From assembly GCA_015057665.1 (NCBI GenBank), contig SVDY01000018.1:1-42417 (forward strand): 42,417 nt of DNA. Reading direction: 5' to 3'. Position numbers and translations under genes: made by a program. This document shows, one piece after another, positions 1 through 8,344 of the stretch. Below the pieces are notes generated by a model, which was not told the origin of the DNA, searched no databases, and saw only the letters and a program-made list of their open reading frames with translations. Each line of letters starts with the position of its first letter. Within the stretch, counting starts at the first letter, position 1. The stretch comes from Lachnospiraceae bacterium (lineage in GTDB: Bacteria; Bacillota; Clostridia; Lachnospirales; Lachnospiraceae).

Positions 1-6
1 AAAAGG

Positions 7-63
7 TACAATAAACGGTAAGAAATTTATGGGTGACATAAGAACCATAGTTCTTACCGTTTG
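7..63 (+). promoter_or_regulatory. pyrB leader with two mutually exclusive hairpins
   Basis: A -10-like TACAAT lies at 7-12, with its -35 outside the window. The arm AACGGTAAGAA (14-24) pairs perfectly with TTCTTACCGTT (51-61), extendable by one or two pairs. A second arm, TAAGAA (39-44), can pair with TTCTTA (51-56), so the two hairpins compete for the same 3' strand. There is no U-tract after 61, so this is not an ordinary intrinsic terminator. The pyrBI operon of enteric bacteria is controlled through its leader, so attenuation or RNA switching is a reasonable inference. A riboswitch or PyrR site is not demonstrated. Confidence 0.5.
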
Positions 64-100
64 CCATATGCAAAATTACTAGATTTACAGGAGGAAAGCA

Positions 101-1018
101 ATGAGACATTTAATTGACCCAATGGATTTATCCGTAAAAGAAATCGATGAAATTCTTGATTTAGCCGATGATATTATTCTTAATAGAGAGAAATATCAGG
201 AAGTATGCAGACATAAAAAATTAGCCACTTTATTTTTTGAACCAAGTACAAGAACACGTTTAAGTTTCGAAGCTGCCATGATGGAGCTTGGAGGCAATGT
301 ACTTGGTTTTTCTTCTGCCGATTCCTCTTCCGCAGCAAAGGGAGAAAGCGTTGCAGATACCATCCGTACTGTTGGATGCTATGCTGACATTATCGCCATG
401 AGACACCCAAAAGAAGGTGCACCATTTGTGGCAGGACTCCACTCAACAGTGCCTATTATTAACGCAGGTGACGGCGGACACAACCACCCAACTCAGACTT
501 TAACCGACCTTCTCACCATCAGAAGAGAGAAAGGCCGTCTTGATAAACTGACCATTGGCCTCTGCGGTGACTTAAAATTCGGACGCACTGTACATTCCTT
601 AATCAAGGCTATGTCCCGTTACGATAATATTGAATTTATCATGATCTCTCCGGAAGAATTACAGATTCCTGAATACATCAAGAAAGAAGTATTCGAGAAA
701 AAGAACATTCCTTATGAAGAAGTAAGAACCATGGAAGAAGTCATGCCAAGACTTGATATTTTATACATGACACGTGTACAGAGAGAGCGTTTCTTCAACG
801 AAGCTGACTATATCCGTTTAAAAGACAGCTTTATTTTAGATATGGAGAAATTACAGACAGCGAAGAAAGACTTATCTATCCTTCATCCGCTTCCTCGAGT
901 AAATGAAATCTCTGTAAAAGTAGATGATGACCCAAGAGCATGTTATTTCAGACAGGCCTTAAACGGCAAATTTGTTAGAATGGCTCTGATTATGAAGATG
1001 TTAGGAGTGAGCGCATAA
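101..1018 (+). CDS. pyrB: Aspartate carbamoyltransferase, catalytic chain
   Basis: Condenses carbamoyl phosphate with aspartate to give N-carbamoyl-aspartate, the committed step of de novo pyrimidine synthesis, in the cytoplasm. The 305-residue protein has the usual length for the catalytic chain. The carbamoyl-phosphate site FEPSTRTR is at residues 46-53, the mobile loop AAKGES at about 78-83, HPTQTLTDL at 129-137, and the aspartate-side HPLPR at 262-266. The start is preceded by a strong AGGAGG Shine-Dalgarno. The stop overlaps the start of pyrI by one base, as expected for translational coupling of the two chains. A leader with competing hairpins (7-63) probably controls the pair. No oddity was seen in the protein. 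Confidence 0.97.
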   Translation: MRHLIDPMDLSVKEIDEILDLADDIILNREKYQEVCRHKKLATLFFEPSTRTRLSFEAAMMELGGNVLGFSSADSSSAAKGESVADTIRTVGCYADIIAMRHPKEGAPFVAGLHSTVPIINAGDGGHNHPTQTLTDLLTIRREKGRLDKLTIGLCGDLKFGRTVHSLIKAMSRYDNIEFIMISPEELQIPEYIKKEVFEKKNIPYEEVRTMEEVMPRLDILYMTRVQRERFFNEADYIRLKDSFILDMEKLQTAKKDLSILHPLPRVNEISVKVDDDPRACYFRQALNGKFVRMALIMKMLGVSA

Positions 1019-1452
1019 TGAAAATCGACAGCATTAAGAATGGTATTGTTTTAGACCACATCAAAGCCGGCAACAGCATGAAGATATACAACGCATTAGG
1101 TCTTGCCAACATGGAATGCTCTGTTGCAGTCCTTCAGAGAGTTCCTAGTAAAAAGATGGGCAAGAAAGACATCTTAAAAATTGCCGATTATTTTGACATT
1201 GATTTTGACGTTATCGGCTACATGGATCCGGACGTTTCCGTTGTAATCATCAGAGACGGTGAGATCGTAGAAAAGAAGAAGGTGGAACTGCCTGAGAAGA
1301 TTACAAATGTTGTAAAATGCATCAATCCTCGCTGTATCACATCCATCGAGCAGGAATTGGATCATGTATTTGTATTATCTGACAGAGAAGAACGTGTATA
1401 CCGCTGCCAGTACTGTGAAGCGAAGCAGTCCAAATACATTAAACGTAAATAA
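1018..1452 (+). CDS. pyrI: Aspartate carbamoyltransferase, regulatory chain
   Basis: Zinc-binding regulatory subunit that assembles with PyrB trimers and conveys CTP/ATP allosteric control. The 144-residue protein is of typical size. An N-terminal nucleotide-binding half is followed by a zinc domain with Cys101, Cys106, Cys130 and Cys133 (C-x4-C ... C-x2-C). The ATG shares its A with the pyrB stop codon, so expression is coupled. Presence of PyrI indicates a class B type holoenzyme, seen in enterics and many clostridia but not in Bacillus. A long hairpin terminator follows at 1499. Confidence 0.96.
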   Translation: MKIDSIKNGIVLDHIKAGNSMKIYNALGLANMECSVAVLQRVPSKKMGKKDILKIADYFDIDFDVIGYMDPDVSVVIIRDGEIVEKKKVELPEKITNVVKCINPRCITSIEQELDHVFVLSDREERVYRCQYCEAKQSKYIKRK

Positions 1453-1498
1453 TCATGTTTTAAAAGAAGCAGTTGCGTCAGCATTGTTTCTAAAAAAG

Positions 1499-1576
1499 CA
1501 GGACAGTATTTTCGTAAGCCTTAGGTCACAAGGTATGTGACGATTCGGTTTCCTTAAAATACTGTCCTGTTTTTTT
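1499..1576 (+). terminator. Long compound hairpin terminator after pyrBI
   Basis: CAGGACAGTATTTT (1499-1512) pairs perfectly over 14 bp with AAAATACTGTCCTG (1556-1569) and is followed by a seven-T run. The 43-nt loop contains its own hairpin, GTCACA/TGTGAC, plus a short AAGCC/GGTTT helix, so the whole stretch folds into one extended stem. It is a convincing intrinsic terminator for pyrBI. The internal symmetry is greater than termination requires. Confidence 0.85.
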
Positions 1577-1639
1577 GCAGTTCTTGACACGGCAGCATTT
1601 TTGTAAATAAAAGCGTTAATGGAAAAAAACTGCTTCATG

Positions 1640-1668
1640 TTTACAAAAATCGAAAAATGGTGTAATAT
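1640..1668 (+). promoter_or_regulatory. Vegetative promoter for rel
   Basis: TTTACA (1640-1645), a 17-bp spacer and TAATAT (1663-1668) form a good sigma-A type promoter with TG directly before the -10. It sits just after the pyrBI terminator and about 60 nt before the rel start. A second possible -35, TTGACA, near 1584 lacks a good -10. Confidence 0.6.
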
Positions 1669-1726
1669 ATAGACTAGCGATTTTATATCAAGCAGTTTAA
1701 GAATGAAGAAATGTGGTGATAAGACG

Positions 1727-3997
1727 ATGGACAGACAAAACTCATCTTCGAAACTGGGCAGTAAGCAGATCAGCAAGCCTGATGATTTTACCTCGCCCGA
1801 TGTTTTATTTGAGAAGATTATAGCAGCAATAAAAAAATATCATCCTTCTACAGATTTAAGTCTGGTAGAAAAAGCTTACAAACTGGCAGATGAAGCTCAT
1901 GGAAGCCAGTGCAGAAAGTCAGGGGAACCTTATATTATTCATCCTCTCTGTGTTGCACTGATTCTTGCAGAGTTGGAACTTGACAAGGAGACTATTGTTT
2001 CCGGTATTCTTCATGATGTGATCGAGGATACAGAGTATTCTTATGAAGATATTACCAATATGTTTGGCGGTGAAGTAGCACTTTTGGTTGACGGTGTTAC
2101 CAAATTGGGTCAGTTAAGCTATTCTACTGATAAGTTAGATGTTCAGGCAGAGAATCTTCGTAAGATGTTTCTCGCCATGGCCAAGGATATTCGTGTTATT
2201 TTGATCAAACTTGCGGACCGACTTCACAATATGCGTACGCTCCAGTACATGAGACCGGAGAAACAAAAGGAGAAAGCAAGAGAGACCATGGATATCTATG
2301 CACCTCTTGCCCACAGACTTGGTATCTCCAAGATTAAGATAGAATTAGATGACCTTTCCTTAAAATATTTACAGCCGGATGTATATCAGGATTTGGCAGT
2401 GCAGATTGCCTCTAAGAAGAGCGAACGTGAAGAATTCATTGGTTCTATCGTAAAAGAGGTAAAGAGCCACATTGACAATGCAGGCATTAAAGCTGAGATT
2501 GACGGAAGGGTAAAACATTTCTTCAGTATTTATAAAAAGATGGTCAAACAGGATAAGACTATCGACCAGATCTATGATTTATTTGCAGTACGAATCAAAG
2601 TTGATAGTGTGAAGGACTGTTATGCGGCTCTTGGCGTAATCCATGAGATGTATAAACCGATTCCGGGACGTTTTAAAGATTACATTGCTATGCCGAAGAA
2701 GAACATGTACCAATCTCTTCATACGACCCTGATCGGTCCGAATGGCCAGCCTTTTGAGATTCAGATTCGTACTTTTGACATGCATCGTACAGCTGAGTAC
2801 GGTATTGCAGCCCACTGGAAGTACAAAGAAGGTAAGGGCGGCGAAGTGAACAAGGAAGAAGAAAAATTAAGCTGGCTACGTCAGATTTTGGAATGGCAGC
2901 AGGATATGTCCGATAATAAGGAATTCTTAAGCCTGTTAAAGACAGACCTTGATTTGTTCGCTGATGACGTATACTGTTTCACTCCGGCAGGTGACGTGAA
3001 GAACCTTCCAAGCGGTTCTACACCGGTGGACTTTGCCTACAGTATTCACAGTGCGGTTGGGAACAAGATGGTTGGTGCCCGTGTAAACGGACGTCAGGTA
3101 CCATTTGAATATCAGCTGCAGAACGGGGATCGTGTGGAGATTGTTACTTCACAGAACTCCAAAGGACCAAGCCGTGACTGGTTATCCATTGTTAAGAGTA
3201 CTCAGGCGAGAAATAAAATTAACCAGTGGTTCAAAGCCGAATTTAAAGAAGACAATATCCAAAAGGGTAAGGAACTTATTGAAAAATATTGTAAATCCAA
3301 AGGAATTACCATCACTCCGTATATGAAACCGGAGTTTATGAAAAAAGTCCAGCAGCGTTATAACTGCCGTGACTGGGATAATATTCTGGCTTCCATCGGA
3401 CATGGCGGCTTAAAGGAAGGCCAGGTTGTGAACCGTCTTATTGATGAATATCAAAGAGTTCACAAAAAAGAAATCTCCGCGGAAGAGATTCTAAAGGAGA
3501 TGAAAGAAAAGAGCAAGAAAGTCAATACAGCAGGAACCAGAAGCGGGATTATTGTAAAAGGCATCGATGACATGGCAGTCCGCTTTTCCAGATGCTGTTC
3601 ACCAGTACCGGGAGATGAGATTGTAGGATTTATTACCCGCGGCCGAGGAATTTCCATCCACAGAACAGACTGTGTCAATGTTCTTGGTATGTCTGATGAT
3701 GACAGAGCACGTCTCATCGAAGCAGAATGGCAGGCAGACTGCTTAGATAACGGCGGATGTTATCCGACAGAGATTTCCATCTATGCCAACAGCCGTATGG
3801 GTATTCTCAATGAGGTGACAAAAGTCTTCCTTGAAATGAAGATGGATATTACAACAGTGACGACCCGTATGAGTAAGCAAGGGGTTGCAACAATCAATCT
3901 CTGCTTTGACATTTGTGGTATTGACCAGCTCAATAAGATTATTGCTAAGTTACGTAATATCGATGGCGTGATCGATATTGAAAGAACAGCGGGATAA
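1727..3997 (+). CDS. rel: Bifunctional (p)ppGpp synthetase/hydrolase Rel
   Basis: Makes and degrades the alarmone (p)ppGpp on ribosomes stalled by amino-acid starvation. The protein has about 756 residues, and the full long-Rel order is visible: HD hydrolase domain with HDVIEDT, synthetase domain, TGS domain starting near VYCFTPAG, a zinc-finger/CC region (RFSRCCSPVPGDE) and a C-terminal ACT domain. The synthetase carries GRFKDY; RFKD rather than EFDD is the mark of bifunctional enzymes. I prefer ATG 1727 because GGTGAT (1715-1720) precedes it with good spacing. The in-frame ATG at 1703 adds eight residues but has no ribosome-binding site. It heads a rel-MBL-hemZ run common in Clostridia; the dtd gene often found next to rel is absent. 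Confidence 0.96.
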   Translation: MDRQNSSSKLGSKQISKPDDFTSPDVLFEKIIAAIKKYHPSTDLSLVEKAYKLADEAHGSQCRKSGEPYIIHPLCVALILAELELDKETIVSGILHDVIEDTEYSYEDITNMFGGEVALLVDGVTKLGQLSYSTDKLDVQAENLRKMFLAMAKDIRVILIKLADRLHNMRTLQYMRPEKQKEKARETMDIYAPLAHRLGISKIKIELDDLSLKYLQPDVYQDLAVQIASKKSEREEFIGSIVKEVKSHIDNAGIKAEIDGRVKHFFSIYKKMVKQDKTIDQIYDLFAVRIKVDSVKDCYAALGVIHEMYKPIPGRFKDYIAMPKKNMYQSLHTTLIGPNGQPFEIQIRTFDMHRTAEYGIAAHWKYKEGKGGEVNKEEEKLSWLRQILEWQQDMSDNKEFLSLLKTDLDLFADDVYCFTPAGDVKNLPSGSTPVDFAYSIHSAVGNKMVGARVNGRQVPFEYQLQNGDRVEIVTSQNSKGPSRDWLSIVKSTQARNKINQWFKAEFKEDNIQKGKELIEKYCKSKGITITPYMKPEFMKKVQQRYNCRDWDNILASIGHGGLKEGQVVNRLIDEYQRVHKKEISAEEILKEMKEKSKKVNTAGTRSGIIVKGIDDMAVRFSRCCSPVPGDEIVGFITRGRGISIHRTDCVNVLGMSDDDRARLIEAEWQADCLDNGGCYPTEISIYANSRMGILNEVTKVFLEMKMDITTVTTRMSKQGVATINLCFDICGIDQLNKIIAKLRNIDGVIDIERTAG

Positions 3998-4023
3998 TCC
4001 GGCTAAAATCAAAAGAATCAAAA

Positions 4024-4046
4024 GACCGGAGCTATGTGCTCCGGTC
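4024..4046 (+). other. Hairpin between rel and MBL gene, no U-tract
   Basis: GACCGGAGC (4024-4032) and GCTCCGGTC (4038-4046) form a perfect 9-bp stem with a 5-nt loop. It lacks a T-run and lies 23 nt before the next start. It is more likely a processing or stability element, or a weak attenuator, than a full terminator. Confidence 0.5.
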
Positions 4047-4069
4047 ATGGAATATAGTAGGAGGATAAC

Positions 4070-4750
4070 ATGGCAGTATTAGAGAGAAAACCGGCAGAAC
4101 CAAAGATTCCATTGGAAGTGATCTGCGGACAGCTTGGAGCATTAGAGACCAACTGTTACATTATTTATAGTCCAAAGACAAAAGAAGCAGTTGTCGTTGA
4201 TCCGGGTGCAGAAGCAGATGTAATATTAGAAATTTTAAAGGAACGTGAACTGAAGCTGACAGCAGTGTTACTCACACATGGTCATGTGGATCACATAGGT
4301 GCCCTGGCAGATCTTAGAGAAGAGGTTGGTGTAACGAATCTGAAAGTATTTGCATCAGCTATTGAACAGGAAGTATTAATGGTTGCAGATTATAACCTGA
4401 CAGGCTGGACAGGAACACCTTATACGACACATGCCAACTGTCTGTTCAAACAGAAGAAAGAACAGTATGAAATCCTTGGCGAGAAGATGTGGTTTGTTTT
4501 GACTCCGGGTCATACAAAGGGAAGCTGCTGTTATTATTTCCCTGAATATGGATGGCTGTTCTCTGGAGATACATTATTCCAGGGCAGCATCGGACGTACA
4601 GATCTTCCTACAGGTAATGCAGCGGAGTTAGATGCATCTCTTAATAATATCCTTATGACTTTCCCTGACGAGATCAGAGTGTTCCCGGGACATGGTCCTG
4701 CGACCACCATCGGGGAAGAGAGAAAGCACAACCCATACGTTAGAAGATAA
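4070..4750 (+). CDS. MBL-fold hydrolase (glyoxalase II-like)
   Basis: A metallo-beta-lactamase fold hydrolase of 226 residues. The metal-binding THGHVDH is at 69-75 (His70, His72, Asp74, His75). Further ligands are in TPGHTKG, SGDTLF and FPGHGP, giving the complete glyoxalase II-type set. The substrate is not known; family members hydrolyse thioesters such as S-lactoylglutathione or persulfides. The glutathione-specific C-terminal helical domain of true GloB is missing, so glyoxalase activity should not be assumed. The start has an AGGAGGAT ribosome-binding site. The gene lies between rel and hemZ, a conserved clostridial order. Confidence 0.85.
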   Translation: MAVLERKPAEPKIPLEVICGQLGALETNCYIIYSPKTKEAVVVDPGAEADVILEILKERELKLTAVLLTHGHVDHIGALADLREEVGVTNLKVFASAIEQEVLMVADYNLTGWTGTPYTTHANCLFKQKKEQYEILGEKMWFVLTPGHTKGSCCYYFPEYGWLFSGDTLFQGSIGRTDLPTGNAAELDASLNNILMTFPDEIRVFPGHGPATTIGEERKHNPYVRR

Positions 4751-4792
4751 TTGACTATTTTACTATTTTAATGAAAAGAATAAGAGAAGAAT

Positions 4793-6250
4793 ATGATTTA
4801 TTTAGTTCAGAATAAGAAAGAATATGATTACGATATTCGTGCCATTCTTCTTGCTTTCTTTGAACGGGAGAAAATCGTTGATGTAACAGAGAAGGAACCG
4901 GGGATAGAAAATCCCAGGTTCCTTATTGCGTTTGATTTTGGCGACGGCACCATTCATGGAAAGATTGAAGAAGAGGGCATTTTAAAAGCAGAGCGCACCA
5001 TAGAGTGTGAATATGAAGACCATGGTCCCGGAAGAAGAGTGGTTGATAAATTCATTTACCAGCTCCTATCCGATTATACAGGAAGGACTCTGCCCTGGGG
5101 AACTCTTACAGGAATCCGCCCGACAAAGATTGTATTTCAGTGGCTGTTAGAGGGGCTTTCTGATGAAGAAGTTCAAAAAAGATTTTGTGATACTTACCTT
5201 GCAACAGAGCAGAAAGCAAGAGTGTGCATTCAGGTGGCCAAGAAAGAACAGGAGGTTCTTGGAAGAATCACTTACGAAGATGAGTACAGTATTTATATTG
5301 GAATTCCTTTCTGTCCGACCACCTGCCTTTACTGTTCTTTTACATCTTTTCCACTTGCCAAGTTTTCTGACAGAGTGGAAAATTATTTAAAAGCCCTCTA
5401 TAAAGAGATGGCTTACGTAGCCGAAGCCTATAAAGAGAGAAAATTAACAACAGTCTATATTGGAGGCGGAACACCTACTTCCCTTACTGCACTACAGATG
5501 GATGAACTTCTTACAAAGGTGGAAGAGACATTTGACCTTTCCTATGTCAGAGAGTTTACTGTGGAAGCAGGAAGACCGGACAGTATTACCTATGATAAAT
5601 TAGAAGCCATTAAGGCTCATCCTGTGACAAGAATCAGTATTAATCCGCAGACTATGAATGATGAGACTCTGAAGCTGATTGGAAGGGCGCATACGACAGA
5701 AGAGACCATCCAGGCCTTTCGTATGGCAAGAGAGGTTGGTTTTGACAATATCAACATGGACATTATTACAGGGCTTCCGGGAGAAGATATTACTCATGTT
5801 GAGAAGACTCTTGAAGATATCTTTAAATTAAATCCGGAGAGTCTTACGGTTCATTCCCTTGCAATCAAACGTGCAGCTATTTTAAACCGTGAGATGGAGC
5901 AGTACCGCTCCCAGGTAAAGGGAAGCACAGATGAGATGCTTAGGCTTGTTGACAAAACCGCCCAGGAGATGGGCATGAATCCATATTATCTCTATCGTCA
6001 GAAGAACATTCCGGGCAATCTTGAGAATATCGGTTACGCTAAAGAAGGGAAGGAAAGCCTTTACAATATTCTGATCATGGAAGAAAAGCAGGATATTATC
6101 GCTATGGGTGCCGGCGCATCTACCAAATGTGTTTATCTTCCGGAGAACAGAATTGAGAGAAGTGAAAATGTAAAAAACGTAGATCATTACATTGAACGAA
6201 TCGATGAGATGATTGAACGGAAACGTACTTTATTTAAAGAGAGATTTTAA
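4793..6250 (+). CDS. hemZ: Radical SAM coproporphyrinogen dehydrogenase-like protein HemZ
   Basis: Radical SAM protein of the HemN/HemW/HemZ group, 485 residues. The [4Fe-4S] motif CPTTCLYC gives Cys174, Cys178 and Cys181 (C-x3-C-x2-C), followed by the SAM-binding GGGTPT at about 223-228. An N-terminal extension of about 165 residues before the radical SAM core and the ITGLPGED segment fit HemZ. Bacillus HemZ is linked to oxygen-independent coproporphyrinogen oxidation. The actual role in an anaerobe that may lack a full haem pathway is uncertain, and no other haem gene is present here. The ribosome-binding site is modest (AGAGAAG). Together with rel, MBL, hisS and aspS it forms a conserved block. 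Confidence 0.85.
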   Translation: MIYLVQNKKEYDYDIRAILLAFFEREKIVDVTEKEPGIENPRFLIAFDFGDGTIHGKIEEEGILKAERTIECEYEDHGPGRRVVDKFIYQLLSDYTGRTLPWGTLTGIRPTKIVFQWLLEGLSDEEVQKRFCDTYLATEQKARVCIQVAKKEQEVLGRITYEDEYSIYIGIPFCPTTCLYCSFTSFPLAKFSDRVENYLKALYKEMAYVAEAYKERKLTTVYIGGGTPTSLTALQMDELLTKVEETFDLSYVREFTVEAGRPDSITYDKLEAIKAHPVTRISINPQTMNDETLKLIGRAHTTEETIQAFRMAREVGFDNINMDIITGLPGEDITHVEKTLEDIFKLNPESLTVHSLAIKRAAILNREMEQYRSQVKGSTDEMLRLVDKTAQEMGMNPYYLYRQKNIPGNLENIGYAKEGKESLYNILIMEEKQDIIAMGAGASTKCVYLPENRIERSENVKNVDHYIERIDEMIERKRTLFKERF

Positions 6251-6269
6251 AATATTTAGGTAAATACAA

Positions 6270-6866
6270 ATGACAAAACGAATATATGATGCCTATGCCG
6301 TTGAAACACCGATTCATCTTTCCATGGATGAACATATCAGTCATGGGATTTGCGTGAGTAATTTAGCTTATGCCGTTGCGAAAGAACTGGGACTGACGGA
6401 AGAAGAGTGTCACAAACTGGCCATTGCAGGGTTTTTACATGATATAGGAAAGATAAAACTGAATACCTATGTGTATGACAGAGAGAAGACATTTACCATT
6501 GATGAAATGCGATACATGCGTCTTCATCCTTCTCTTGGATATGCCATTTTAAAAGAACGGGAATACGATGAGGAGATTCTGGAAGCGGTTCTTTACCATC
6601 ATGAAAATTTCGACGGATCCGGATATCCAAAGAATCTGTCAGGAGAAGAGATTCCCCTGGGTGGAAGAATCTTAAGAGTCTGCGATGCTTTCGGGGCTCT
6701 CATATCCAACCGTCCCTGCAGGGAAGCCTTTGATAAAGACACTGCATTGGAGATTATGGTGGAGGAAGCCAAGTATTTTGATATGAGGGTTTATCTGGCT
6801 TTTCAGAGGGTGTCCCACTCTGAAGAAATTGGTAAAATACTTGACATTTTTGGTATATCTGAATAG
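6270..6866 (+). CDS. HD-GYP domain phosphohydrolase
   Basis: Stand-alone HD-GYP domain protein of 198 residues. Metal-binding residues visible are His25, HD at 57-58 (FLHDIGK), His86 (HPSLGY) and HHENFDGSGYP at 110-120, followed by a conserved RILRVCDAFGAL. HD-GYP enzymes typically hydrolyse cyclic di-GMP or related dinucleotides; the intact HHE..DG.GYP motif makes this plausible. There is no sensor or receiver domain, so regulation must come from elsewhere. It starts 19 nt after hemZ with a weak AGGT ribosome-binding site, suggesting co-transcription. Its 3' end carries the hisS promoter. Confidence 0.85.
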   Translation: MTKRIYDAYAVETPIHLSMDEHISHGICVSNLAYAVAKELGLTEEECHKLAIAGFLHDIGKIKLNTYVYDREKTFTIDEMRYMRLHPSLGYAILKEREYDEEILEAVLYHHENFDGSGYPKNLSGEEIPLGGRILRVCDAFGALISNRPCREAFDKDTALEIMVEEAKYFDMRVYLAFQRVSHSEEIGKILDIFGISE

Positions 6867-6869
6867 TAT
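6841..6869 (+). promoter_or_regulatory. Promoter for hisS inside the HD-GYP gene
   Basis: A consensus TTGACA (6841-6846), 17-bp spacer and TAGTAT (6864-6869) overlap the last codons of the HD-GYP gene. It gives a leader of about 90 nt before hisS. That leader can form a small GTCT..GGG/CCC..AGAC hairpin at 6888-6914, but it is too short for a T-box and I see no T-box sequence. Confidence 0.75.
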
Positions 6870-6967
6870 AGTATAAGCAGAAACTATGTCTATGGGTTTA
6901 CTATGCCCTAAGACAGGTGTGTTAGAAAAAAGTATGTTTTTTGGCATATTTTATATAGGAGGAACTT

Positions 6968-8218
6968 ATGGCATTAAAGAAAAAGCCGGTAACAGGCATG
7001 AAGGACATCACACCTCGTGAGATGGAGATTCGTGACTATGTTATCCGTATGATCAAAGATACTTATGGCAGTTTCGGATTCTCATCCATCGAGACACCAT
7101 GTGTGGAACACATTGAGAACCTGTTCTCCAAGCAGGGCGGTGAGAACGAGAAACTGATTTTCAAAATTTTAAAACGAGGCGAAAAGCTCAAATTAGAATC
7201 TGCGAAGGAAGAGATGGATTTAGTAGACGGTGGACTCCGTTATGACTTGACCGTACCTTTAACAAGATACTATTCCAACAATGCAAACAACCTTCCACAG
7301 CCTTTCAAAGCCCTTCAGATGGGTAATGTATGGCGTGCAGACAGACCTCAGAGAGGACGTTACCGCCAGTTCATGCAGTGTGACATCGACATTTTAGGCG
7401 AACCATCCATTTTAGCGGAGATTGAACTGATCCTTGCCACATCCACATTAGTTGGAAAGCTTGACTTTGAAGACTTCACGATTCGTATTAACGACCGTAA
7501 AATCTTAAAAGCTATGGCAGCATACAGCGGTTTTCCTGAAGAAAGCTATGACCTTGTATTCATCATTCTTGACAAGATGGACAAGATCGGTGCAGAAGGG
7601 GTAGCAGCAGAACTTGAAAAAGAAGGATTTGCAAAAGAAAGCGTGGAAAAATACCTTCATTTATTTGAAGAACTTACAAATGACCTTGCAGGTGTTATCC
7701 GTTTAAAAGAACTTTTAGGCGATTATCTAGATGATAAAGTTGCAAAAGACATGCAGACTATCATTGAAAGTGTTAATGCGGTTAAGACAGCAAACTTCAA
7801 GATTGAATTCGACCCTACTTTAGTGCGCGGCATGTCTTACTATACAGGTCCGATTTTCGAAATCGCAATCGATGGTTTTGGCGGCTCTGTTGGCGGCGGC
7901 GGACGTTATGATGAGATGGTAGGCAAGTTCACAGGACAGCAGACACCGGCCTGCGGTTTCTCTATCGGATTTGAACGTATCGTTCTTCTTCTTTTAGAGA
8001 GAGATTATCAGGTGCCGCAGACTGGCGGCAAGATTGCTTATTTAATTGAAAAAGGTGTATCTCAGGACAGACTTCCTGCTATTTTTAAGGAAGCAGCAGA
8101 AGCGAGAAAAGATGGAAGCACAGTATGTGTGACTATGATGAAGAAGAATAAGAAGTTCCAGAAAGACCAGATGATGGCGGAAGGATATACGGAGTTTAAA
8201 GAATTCTTCAAGAATTAA
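6968..8218 (+). CDS. hisS: Histidyl-tRNA synthetase
   Basis: Charges tRNA-His with histidine in the cytoplasm. The 416-residue protein is the normal length. Class II motifs are visible: RYDLTVPLTRYY, the motif 2 region WRADRPQRGRYRQFMQCD, the histidine-binding RGMSYYTGPIFE, and motif 3 GFSIGFERI preceded by GGGRYDEM. A C-terminal anticodon-binding region ends the protein. The start has AGGAGGAA eight bases upstream. It has its own consensus promoter and is followed 126 nt later by aspS, an order shared by many Firmicutes. Confidence 0.97.
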   Translation: MALKKKPVTGMKDITPREMEIRDYVIRMIKDTYGSFGFSSIETPCVEHIENLFSKQGGENEKLIFKILKRGEKLKLESAKEEMDLVDGGLRYDLTVPLTRYYSNNANNLPQPFKALQMGNVWRADRPQRGRYRQFMQCDIDILGEPSILAEIELILATSTLVGKLDFEDFTIRINDRKILKAMAAYSGFPEESYDLVFIILDKMDKIGAEGVAAELEKEGFAKESVEKYLHLFEELTNDLAGVIRLKELLGDYLDDKVAKDMQTIIESVNAVKTANFKIEFDPTLVRGMSYYTGPIFEIAIDGFGGSVGGGGRYDEMVGKFTGQQTPACGFSIGFERIVLLLLERDYQVPQTGGKIAYLIEKGVSQDRLPAIFKEAAEARKDGSTVCVTMMKKNKKFQKDQMMAEGYTEFKEFFKN

Positions 8219-8344
8219 TTGAGACAGTGGCAGAGATACATTCATTCACTCTGTATAAAGGTTAAACACAAATTATTCAGTTGTTCAAATTTATAGATAA
8301 TTTGCAACATTTAGATTATTTTTATTAAGAAAGAGGAATAAATC

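Noticed and set aside
1453-1776. Minus-strand open frame of 107 codons over the pyrI-rel gap
   Set aside because: It spans the terminator palindrome and the rel promoter, and its translation has no recognisable domain.
6870-6967. T-box or other riboswitch before hisS
   Set aside because: The leader is only about 90 nt and I find no T-box consensus or antiterminator/terminator pair.
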